Assembly: GCA_024762705.1 (NCBI GenBank)
Contig: JANTGW010000063.1
Coordinates: 1-6,297 of the forward strand
Direction: 5' to 3'
DNA: 6,297 nt
Source of the DNA: Sulfurimonas sp.
GTDB taxonomy: Bacteria; Campylobacterota; Campylobacteria; Campylobacterales; Sulfurimonadaceae
In this document: piece after piece, positions 1-5,709 of the stretch
Layout of the letters: each line of letters opens with the position of its first letter
Numbering within the stretch: the stretch's first letter is position 1
Notes under the pieces: generated by a model
The model's input: the letters and a program-made list of their open reading frames with translations, nothing else
Told to the model about the DNA's origin: nothing
The model's database searches: none
Position numbers and translations under genes: made by a program

Positions 1-66
1 TGCTCCATTGACACGGATGTCACCGCTGTCCCAATTCTGTGCTTTATGTTGAAAGTGATCTTGCAT
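1..66 (-). CDS. Probable class I SAM-dependent methyltransferase, N-terminal fragment (runs off the left edge)
   Basis: An ATG on the minus strand (complement of 64-66) opens a frame that stays open for 22 codons to the window edge. The peptide begins MQDHFQHKAQNWDSGDIRVN. The pattern of a short His/Lys-rich start followed by a WD-type motif resembles the N-termini of small class I SAM-dependent methyltransferases, but the SAM-binding glycine motif lies outside the window, so the family call is inference. A good Shine-Dalgarno (AAAGGAA) lies 5 nt upstream and overlaps the stop codon of the hydrolase before it, with 9 bp between the two genes. The two are therefore probably co-transcribed and translationally coupled. 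The reading frame and start are well supported; the product is not certain. Confidence 0.55.
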   Translation of the reverse strand, partial: MQDHFQHKAQNWDSGDIRVNGA

Positions 67-70
67 TTTT

Positions 71-77
71 TTCCTTT
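71..77 (-). promoter_or_regulatory. Shine-Dalgarno of the partial methyltransferase gene, overlapping the upstream stop codon
   Basis: On the minus strand the sequence reads TAAAGGAAAAAAATG. The TAA is the stop codon of the hydrolase gene, and AAAGGAA is a near-ideal ribosome binding site 5 nt before the ATG. It fixes the start of the fragment and suggests that ribosomes ending the hydrolase can restart on the next gene. Confidence 0.6.
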
Positions 78-669
78 ATAGCTGGTTTATCCAGTAGTCT
101 GTATATTGTTGTTCTTGTTGTATCGAAGTGTTGTCGCCGTGACCGGGGTAAACAGTTTTATCATAAGGTATCTGTTTGAATTTTTGCAAAGATTTTTTCA
201 TATCCTTAGGACTCGAATAAGGAAAATCCGTTCGTCCTATACTTCTTTGAAAGATAAAATCACCGCTGAACATGGCATGTCCGATTTCAATTGTTGAACA
301 TCCTGGACAGTGTCCTGGAAAATGGGTGAATTTTACCTTTACACCGTCAAAGTCAAACTCTTCATCACCTTCTACGGCAACATCAGGCGTTGATGGCGGC
401 AGGTCAGGCATCCAGGTACTGTCTTGGAGTAAAGGGATGTCACCTTTTGGTGTGTAAAGCTTGACGCCGAGCTTTTCTTGAAGCTCTGCATTGCTCCATA
501 CATGGTCAAAGTGCCCATGCGTGTTTAAGATGGCAACAGGGTTGGTGACATTGTCCAAAACCCACTGCGTTGCACCGACTCCAGGGTCGATGATAAAGTC
601 TTTTCCATCAACACTTGCAATGTAACAATTTGTCTGGTACGGTCCCATAGGCTGCTTTTTTATCTGCAT
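76..669 (-). CDS. Metallo-beta-lactamase-fold hydrolase, glyoxalase II-like (YcbL type)
   Basis: This 197-residue cytoplasmic protein has the full set of MBL-fold metal-ligand motifs: HGHFDH at residues 51-56 (H51, H53, D55, H56), PGH at 118-120 (H120), SGD at 135-137 (D137) and YPGHG at 174-178 (H177). The stretch RSIGRTDFP (142-150) is typical of small glyoxalase II-like proteins such as YcbL. The length fits this short group, which lacks the helical C-terminal domain of classical glyoxalase II. The family hydrolyses thioesters such as hydroxyacylglutathione, but the true substrate cannot be read from sequence, and glutathione is generally scarce in Campylobacterota. One oddity: the usual PGHTPGS reads PGHCPGC, placing Cys121 and Cys124 beside ligand H120. 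The start ATG follows an AAAGAGA ribosome site by 5 nt, and a TATAAT box lies at 691-696. The methyltransferase-like gene follows after 9 bp. The fold is secure; the substrate is unknown. Confidence 0.9.
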   Translation of the reverse strand: MQIKKQPMGPYQTNCYIASVDGKDFIIDPGVGATQWVLDNVTNPVAILNTHGHFDHVWSNAELQEKLGVKLYTPKGDIPLLQDSTWMPDLPPSTPDVAVEGDEEFDFDGVKVKFTHFPGHCPGCSTIEIGHAMFSGDFIFQRSIGRTDFPYSSPKDMKKSLQKFKQIPYDKTVYPGHGDNTSIQQEQQYTDYWINQL

Positions 670-675
670 TATAAT
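670..675 (+). promoter_or_regulatory. Putative -10 box for the DUF455 gene
   Basis: A perfect TATAAT lies 34 nt before the DUF455 start codon, which would give a leader of about 28 nt. It starts directly after the complement of the hydrolase start codon. The same 13 bases (TATAATCTCTTTT) recur before nadE at 1536-1548, which supports a promoter role. No clear -35 is seen, as is usual for the main sigma factor in Campylobacterota. A weaker alternative, TATTAT at 690-695, would give a nearly leaderless transcript. Confidence 0.45.
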
Positions 676-690
676 CTCTTTTTTAGCGTT

Positions 691-696
691 ATTATA
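691..696 (-). promoter_or_regulatory. Putative -10 box for the MBL hydrolase gene
   Basis: The minus strand carries a perfect TATAAT 21 nt before the hydrolase ATG. Transcription would begin near position 684 and leave a short leader that still holds the AAAGAGA ribosome site at 675-681. No convincing -35 is visible; the upstream part is A-rich on this strand. It lies inside the 40-bp region shared with the divergent DUF455 gene. Confidence 0.5.
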
Positions 697-709
697 GCAT
701 GATTGCTTT

Positions 710-1534
710 ATGGATTTTTATAAAGAATTAGAGTTAATTTTAGAGACAAAATCTCCCAAAGAAAAAATAAAGAGATTTCATGAATTTTATACAAAATATA
801 AAGTAGGAGAGGTCTCTTTTGAACAAACTTACGAGCCAAAAGAGTTCACGGAACCTTCATATGCTCTTACATGTAAAGTGGTTCCTCCTCAAGATGTTCC
901 AAAAAGAAGCAATCTGACTAAAAAAGAGGGACAGATAAATCTTGTGCATGCCATAGCCCATATAGAATACTCTGCTATAGATCTGGCACTTGATGGTGCA
1001 TACAGGTTTAGCGGCTTGCCAAAGAGCTATTATGATGACTGGTTGGCAGTGGCAGATGATGAAATACGCCATTTCTTACTTTTAGAAGCGCTGCTCCATG
1101 AACTTGGTGCAGAATACGGAGATATTGAAGTGCATAATGCTCTTTTTGAAGCAAGTCAGCGGACACAGACCTTACTTGAGAGAATGGCAGTCGTTCCACG
1201 TTATCTTGAAGCAAATGGACTGGATGCGACCCCGATGATACTCGAAAAATTGCAAAAACTGCCTCAAAATACCATGCTGAAAAAGATAACACAGGTATTA
1301 CATGTAATACTTGATGAAGAAGTTGACCATGTCAAAAAAGGGGATGTCTGGTTCAATTATGCATGTAACTTAAAAGGCGTGACAAATGATATTTATTTTG
1401 ATATAATTGATAAATATTATCCACAAGGATTTTTACGCCCTAAGAATTTAAACCTGCAGGCTCGTAAAGAAGCCGGGTTTTCCTGTAAAGAACTAAATTT
1501 TATGGCTAAAAAAGAGCTTTGTAGAGAAAATTAG
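710..1534 (+). CDS. DUF455 family ferritin-like protein
   Basis: This 274-residue soluble protein matches the DUF455 family, whose members have a ferritin-like helical bundle and no settled function. Visible hallmarks are HAIAHIEYSAIDLALD (80-95), DDEIRHF (116-122), the central ERMAVVPRYLEANGLD (157-172) and LDEEVDHVKKG (201-211). The acidic and His residues E86, E118, H121, E203 or E204, and H207 have the ExxH spacing of ferritin-like di-iron carboxylate sites, so a di-iron or related metal centre is plausible (inference). The ATG at 710 is the first possible start: the frame has a stop codon at 695-697 and no intervening start. It has no recognisable Shine-Dalgarno. The gene diverges from the hydrolase across 40 bp and is followed by nadE after 45 bp. 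Family membership is fairly sure; the reaction is unknown. Confidence 0.85.
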   Translation: MDFYKELELILETKSPKEKIKRFHEFYTKYKVGEVSFEQTYEPKEFTEPSYALTCKVVPPQDVPKRSNLTKKEGQINLVHAIAHIEYSAIDLALDGAYRFSGLPKSYYDDWLAVADDEIRHFLLLEALLHELGAEYGDIEVHNALFEASQRTQTLLERMAVVPRYLEANGLDATPMILEKLQKLPQNTMLKKITQVLHVILDEEVDHVKKGDVWFNYACNLKGVTNDIYFDIIDKYYPQGFLRPKNLNLQARKEAGFSCKELNFMAKKELCREN

Positions 1535-1535
1535 A

Positions 1536-1541
1536 TATAAT
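1536..1541 (+). promoter_or_regulatory. Putative -10 box for the nadE-aminotransferase-lpxK operon
   Basis: A perfect TATAAT begins 1 nt after the DUF455 stop codon and 44 nt before the nadE start, giving a leader of roughly 30 nt. It continues as CTCTTTT, identical to the sequence following the -10 box at 670-675. No -35 is evident. I see no terminator between DUF455 and nadE, so read-through from the upstream gene is also possible. Confidence 0.45.
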
Positions 1542-1579
1542 CTCTTTTGTTAATAATATCTAAAGGTTGAAGAGGCGCA

Positions 1580-2386
1580 ATGAGCAAGTATTCACAGATT
1601 ACTGATTATCTGACACTTTTTTTGGATAATGAAGTGAAAAAAACAGGAATTACAAACGTTGTAGTCGGTCTCAGTGGTGGGCTGGACTCTGCTGTGGTTG
1701 CTGTCTTGGCTCAAAAAGCTTTTGGCGACGATTTACTGTGTGTGAAAATGCCATCGCAGTATTCATCGCAAAGTTCGTTGGATGATGCAGATGAATTGTG
1801 CAGGGATTTTGGATTGCGTTCAATTACATGCTCCATAGAACCGATGCTTAAAGCCTATGAAAATATGAATGAGGATTTGGACAACTTACGTAAAGGAAAC
1901 TTTTCTTCTCGTATGCGTATGGCAACCTTGTTTGATATTTCAGCACGTGAAAATGCTTTGGTTCTAGGAACAAGCAACAAAAGTGAACTGATGCTCGGAT
2001 ATGGAACACTGTATGGAGATTTGGCTTCGGCTGTTAATCCAATCGGCGATCTATATAAGAGTGAAGTATTTGAACTTGCGGAGTATTTGGGTGTGAGTAA
2101 AAGTATTATAAAAAAACCGCCTTCTGCAGACCTGTGGAACGGTCAGAGTGATGAAGCAGATTTGGGTTATACTTATGCCGAGCTTGACGGGGCTATGAAA
2201 CTTTATGTGGATGAACGGCTTTCACGTGAAGAAGTCATAGCAAGAGGTGTTGATGAAAAGATGTTGGATATGATAATAAAAAGAATTTTTAGAAATCATT
2301 TTAAGAGGAAAATGCCAGTAATTGCAAAACTGACATCAAGGACATTGAATCATGACTTTAATTATCCTCGCGATATAACATTATAA
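1580..2386 (+). CDS. nadE: NH3-dependent NAD+ synthetase
   Basis: NadE catalyses the last step of NAD biosynthesis in the cytoplasm: deamido-NAD is adenylated with ATP and then amidated by ammonia. At 268 residues it is a stand-alone synthetase domain; the N-terminal glutaminase domain of glutamine-dependent enzymes is absent, so ammonia is the expected nitrogen donor. The ATP-pyrophosphatase loop SGGLDSAV is at 32-39. Further family blocks are GNFSSRMRM (106-114), GTSNKSELMLGYGTLYGD (130-147), NPIGDLYKSEVFELA (153-167) and the substrate loop PPSADLWNGQSDE (180-192). All key motifs are intact. The ATG follows AAGAGG by about 5 nt. It is the first gene of a tight run with the aminotransferase (16-bp gap) and lpxK, and has its own putative -10 box at 1536-1541. 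Confidence 0.96.
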   Translation: MSKYSQITDYLTLFLDNEVKKTGITNVVVGLSGGLDSAVVAVLAQKAFGDDLLCVKMPSQYSSQSSLDDADELCRDFGLRSITCSIEPMLKAYENMNEDLDNLRKGNFSSRMRMATLFDISARENALVLGTSNKSELMLGYGTLYGDLASAVNPIGDLYKSEVFELAEYLGVSKSIIKKPPSADLWNGQSDEADLGYTYAELDGAMKLYVDERLSREEVIARGVDEKMLDMIIKRIFRNHFKRKMPVIAKLTSRTLNHDFNYPRDITL

Positions 2387-2402
2387 AAATTAGGAGTAAG
2401 AA

Positions 2403-3539
2403 ATGAAAAATGAAGCATTAAAGATACCTTTTAACAAATATGAAAGTTCACGGGATGCACATTCAAATGTAAGTGATGCACTTGACGGAGAAGATTTAGA
2501 GCAGATTCAAAAACTTGAAGAAGAATTTCGTGAATATGTAGGATCAGAATATGCACTGGCCACATCACACGGAACATCTGCTCTACATCTTGCCATGCTC
2601 GCTCTTGACTTAAAACGCGGTGATAAAGTTATATGCAGTGTCAACGCACATCCGAGTGTGCCTGAAGTTGTTCGCCATTTTGATGCCGAACCTGTTTTTA
2701 TAGACATTGCCAAAGACTCATACAATATTGACTTGGACAAATTGGAAAATTATCTTGAAGAAAACAAGTCAAAAAAGCTAAAAGCAGTAGTTGTCACGCA
2801 TCTTGGCGGTGTAACGGTTGATTTGAACAGGGTGTATTCAATGGCGTCTATTTATGATGTAAAGATAGTTGAAGATGCGAGTGATGCTCTTGGAGCTACA
2901 TACAAGGGTCAAAAGATTGGTGCAACAGGTGCAGATATCGTCTGCTTTAATTTTTCTCCGCATTTGAAGAAAAATATCTGTAACGGCGGAATGCTGGTAA
3001 GTGATGATGAAGATATTATGCAGCGAGCAAGACTCTTGGCAAATCATGCTATGGTACGAGATGAAAATGCCTTGGAGTATATTTATGATGTTATAGATAT
3101 TGGAAATGACTATTCATTAAGCCATTTAAATGCAGCATATATTCGTGCTCAGATCAAAGAGCAGGATGCAAACATAGCAAGGCAAAAAGAGATTGCCGCA
3201 ATGTATAGTGAAGGGCTTCAGGGTGTTGAACATATCATTACTCCAGATATGAACAATGAAGAAAACCCTTTTTCGCTTTATATTATCAAAGTGGACAAAA
3301 ACCGTGATTCTTTTGCAGTAGCACTCAAGGAAGAAGGTATTGGAACAGGGCTGCATTATATTCCTTTACACCTTCTAACGTATTACAAAAGTAAATATGC
3401 TCTGCGTGTTAACGATTTTCCTGTTGCTCTACGTTCATATCAGCAGGTACTTTCATTGCCTAACTATCCGAGTATGAGTGATGAAGATGTCAATACAGTT
3501 ATTGATACAATCAAAAAAATAGCAAAAACACGAGTCTGA
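2403..3539 (+). CDS. DegT/DnrJ/EryC1/StrS-like PLP aminotransferase with a divergent active-site signature
   Basis: This 378-residue protein has the layout of sugar aminotransferases that add an amino group to nucleotide-linked keto-sugars using PLP. Family blocks are SHGTSALHLAMLAL (55-68), GDKVICSVNAHPSVPEVV (73-90), PVFIDI (97-102), the PLP-pyridine Asp in VEDASDALGATYKG (156-169, D158), HLNAAYIRAQI (241-251), LHYIPLH (317-323) and SLPNYPSMSDEDV (351-363). The lysine region is unusual: FNFSPHLKKNICNGGML (182-198) replaces the common FSFxPxKxxTTGEGG, so the Schiff-base lysine is K189 or K190 rather than the usual position, and the Glu before GG is Asn. The residue expected to stack on PLP is His83, and the Arg of the usual NYR motif is Ser238. 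A strong AGGAG lies 6 nt before the ATG. Lying 5 bp before lpxK, it may serve envelope amino-sugar synthesis (inference). A regulatory or non-transaminating role is possible. Confidence 0.82.
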   Translation: MKNEALKIPFNKYESSRDAHSNVSDALDGEDLEQIQKLEEEFREYVGSEYALATSHGTSALHLAMLALDLKRGDKVICSVNAHPSVPEVVRHFDAEPVFIDIAKDSYNIDLDKLENYLEENKSKKLKAVVVTHLGGVTVDLNRVYSMASIYDVKIVEDASDALGATYKGQKIGATGADIVCFNFSPHLKKNICNGGMLVSDDEDIMQRARLLANHAMVRDENALEYIYDVIDIGNDYSLSHLNAAYIRAQIKEQDANIARQKEIAAMYSEGLQGVEHIITPDMNNEENPFSLYIIKVDKNRDSFAVALKEEGIGTGLHYIPLHLLTYYKSKYALRVNDFPVALRSYQQVLSLPNYPSMSDEDVNTVIDTIKKIAKTRV

Positions 3540-3544
3540 TTCTT

Positions 3545-4441
3545 TTGAAAAAAGCGCTCGTTTTTTGGGTTGAAGAGTACTTCTACAACCCAAAACCTCT
3601 GCAAAAACTTCTCTCTTTCATTTTAATTCCTATAAGTTGGCTCTATTGTCTGGCAATGTTTATACGTTTTAAATCACAAACACCGCAAGATTTTGGCACT
3701 AAAATTGTCAGTGTAGGCAATCTTACCGTTGGTGGCAGCGGAAAAACACCGCTTGTGATAGCACTTGCACAAAAATATAAAAGACCGGCTGTTATATTGC
3801 GCGGTTACGGCAGAGAGTCAAGCGGTATGATAGTTGTAAAAGACGCACAAGAGATACTTTGTGATGTAAGACAAAGCGGTGATGAGGCGATGATATATGC
3901 CAAAAAACTCCCAAATGCGATTGTGATCGTCAGCGAAGATAGAAAAAAAGCCATACAAGAGGCGAAAAAACGAGGTTGTGAGATTGTCTTTTTGGATGAT
4001 GCTTACTCTAAACATGACATTAAAAAGCAGGATATTCTTATAGATGTAGAGACGAAAAATGACTTTTGTCTTCCAGCTGGACCATACAGAGAACGTTTAT
4101 GGAAAGGTAAAGATGCCTTGGTGGTAAAAGAGGGTGTTGATTTTGTACGAGAAGTGCAGTTGCAAAATTCTACTAAGAAAATGAGCCTAGTGACAGCGAT
4201 AGCCAGACCGCAAAGACTTGATGCCTATCTACCAAAGAACATCGTAGCCAAACACTATTTTGAAGATCATCACAGTTTTACAAAAGAAGAACTTGAAGCT
4301 ATTTTGCAAGAAGATAATGCAACATCACTTCTCGTGACCTTTAAAGATTATGTGAAAATAGAATCTTTTGGGTTGCCGCTTTCACTTCTTGATCTGGAAG
4401 TGAAAGTAAATGAGAGAACATTTAAACGGTTTGTTTCTTAA
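3545..4441 (+). CDS. lpxK: Tetraacyldisaccharide 4'-kinase (lipid A biosynthesis)
   Basis: LpxK phosphorylates the 4' position of the tetraacyl disaccharide 1-phosphate at the cytoplasmic face of the inner membrane, yielding lipid IVA. The N-terminal part has a hydrophobic anchor (about 22-41). The P-loop SVGNLTVGGSGKTP is at 56-69, with GGSGKT at 63-68. LRGYGR (85-90), SGDEA (111-115), FLDDAYSKHDIKK (149-161), LPAGPYRE (176-183) and TFKDYVKI (265-272) follow the family order. The canonical DDGFQH appears as DDAYSKH, one residue longer. At 298 residues it is shorter than typical proteobacterial LpxK, as I would expect for Campylobacterota. The start is TTG, 5 bp after the aminotransferase stop codon and without a clear Shine-Dalgarno, so translation is probably coupled. 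No ATG occurs in frame until past the membrane anchor, which supports the TTG. The 3' end overlaps the convergent permease gene by 20 bp. Confidence 0.93.
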   Translation: MKKALVFWVEEYFYNPKPLQKLLSFILIPISWLYCLAMFIRFKSQTPQDFGTKIVSVGNLTVGGSGKTPLVIALAQKYKRPAVILRGYGRESSGMIVVKDAQEILCDVRQSGDEAMIYAKKLPNAIVIVSEDRKKAIQEAKKRGCEIVFLDDAYSKHDIKKQDILIDVETKNDFCLPAGPYRERLWKGKDALVVKEGVDFVREVQLQNSTKKMSLVTAIARPQRLDAYLPKNIVAKHYFEDHHSFTKEELEAILQEDNATSLLVTFKDYVKIESFGLPLSLLDLEVKVNERTFKRFVS

Positions 4442-5708
4442 TAACCCTATGCGTAAAGAGACGTAAAGCTATCTCAATAACAAATGCAAGAAAAAAGCCG
4501 ACGGCTATGAAATAACCAACATTTGGAATGTGCTTGGATGTGTACTGCAGTGCTAACACAATAGCAGTGAGCATAGTCACAATTGCCAAAACAAGTAAAA
4601 CGACAGAAGCTCCTGTATGTTTTCTCTTCAACAGGTGACCGATGTGCACAAGTACATGTATGAATAGCATAGAAATAGACCCGATTGCCGCAATCTCTTT
4701 TAATTCAAAAAAGAGAACCAGAAATGCTGTGATAACGGCACTGATGATGAGCCCTTCGGTAGAGTGATATACATATCTTTTATAAACTTCAGGCAGCTCT
4801 CCGTTCTTTGCCATGTCATAGGTCACATTTGTCACGGCATAAAGGTTTGCATTGATAGATGAAGCTGTAGATATGAGTGCTGCAATCGCCATAATGGTAA
4901 AACCGAGTTCTCCAAAGACGGGTTTTGCCGCTTCAGCCAAAGCATAATCCTGCGCTTTTATGATCTCAGGAAGAGTTAGATTGCCAAAAACGGCAAAGGT
5001 TACTGCAACATATAAAATGATTACCAGGCTTATAGCGAGTATCATAGCTTTCATCATAAGTTTGGAAGGGTCTTTCATATCTTCTGCTGTATTTGTAATA
5101 ACGCGAAAACCTTCATAGGCAAAAAAGGTAAGAGCAATTGCCGAAAAAAGATTCAAAACAGGTGGAGCATCTTTTAATGCGAGATAGTCAGGGTGTATAT
5201 AAAACGAGACAACAATCGTAAAAATAATGATGATCGAGAGTTTTAGAATGACAATCGCATTTTCACTTCTTGCTATGAGTGTACTGCCCGCAAGGTTGAT
5301 GGCTACAAAACTAAAAAGGATGATAAGTGCAAATATATTCGCATAATGTTCAGTATGTGAAGAGAGCATCATAGAAGCATATGTGCCAAATGTTTTTGTC
5401 ACCATTGCAAGTGCGACTATGGCAGAGAGATAAAAAAGAACTGCAACTGAACCGGAAAAGACACCCTCTCCGTAACATTGCACAAGGTACTCTACAATAC
5501 CGCCACGGCTTGGATATGCAGATGCGAGTTTTGCTAAAGAATACCCGCTAAGGAGGGCTATAATACCACCGAGTATAAAAGAGATCCATACAAGATTTCC
5601 TGCAATGGCCCCGGCTTCACCAAGCAGTACAAAAATACCTGCACCCACCATGGAGCCAATGCCTAAAAAGACAGCACTCCAAAGTCCGAAAGCTTTTTCT
5701 TTTTGCAT
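4422..5708 (-). CDS. APC-superfamily amino acid permease
   Basis: This is a 428-residue integral inner-membrane protein with about twelve hydrophobic segments (roughly 9-30, 35-58, 84-105, 124-143, 150-171, 184-204, 219-242, 267-290, 317-335, 337-357, 367-387, 397-417). The first segment carries GIGSMVGAGIF (16-26), the unwound substrate-binding signature of the amino acid-polyamine-organocation family. FFAYEGF (195-201) in segment 6 and TAEDMKDPSK (207-216) after it are also typical. The family imports or exchanges amino acids and amines; the substrate cannot be assigned. The start codon lies 1 nt after the stop of the HdeD-like gene with no clear Shine-Dalgarno, so the two are co-transcribed and probably coupled. 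The last codons overlap the 3' end of lpxK on the other strand. Family confidence is high. Confidence 0.9.
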   Translation of the reverse strand: MQKEKAFGLWSAVFLGIGSMVGAGIFVLLGEAGAIAGNLVWISFILGGIIALLSGYSLAKLASAYPSRGGIVEYLVQCYGEGVFSGSVAVLFYLSAIVALAMVTKTFGTYASMMLSSHTEHYANIFALIILFSFVAINLAGSTLIARSENAIVILKLSIIIIFTIVVSFYIHPDYLALKDAPPVLNLFSAIALTFFAYEGFRVITNTAEDMKDPSKLMMKAMILAISLVIILYVAVTFAVFGNLTLPEIIKAQDYALAEAAKPVFGELGFTIMAIAALISTASSINANLYAVTNVTYDMAKNGELPEVYKRYVYHSTEGLIISAVITAFLVLFFELKEIAAIGSISMLFIHVLVHIGHLLKRKHTGASVVLLVLAIVTMLTAIVLALQYTSKHIPNVGYFIAVGFFLAFVIEIALRLFTHRVIKKQTV

Positions 5709-5709
5709 C

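Noticed and set aside
857..1292. Two minus-strand frames (857-1072 and 1008-1292) inside the DUF455 gene
   Set aside because: They overlap each other and a clear family member on the other strand, and show no recognisable motif or ribosome site.
3529..3566. Inverted repeat ACGAG/CTCGT followed by six T residues at the aminotransferase-lpxK junction
   Set aside because: It resembles a terminator, but the stem is only 5 bp with a 22-nt loop, and it lies inside the start of lpxK in a tight operon. Most likely chance in AT-rich sequence.
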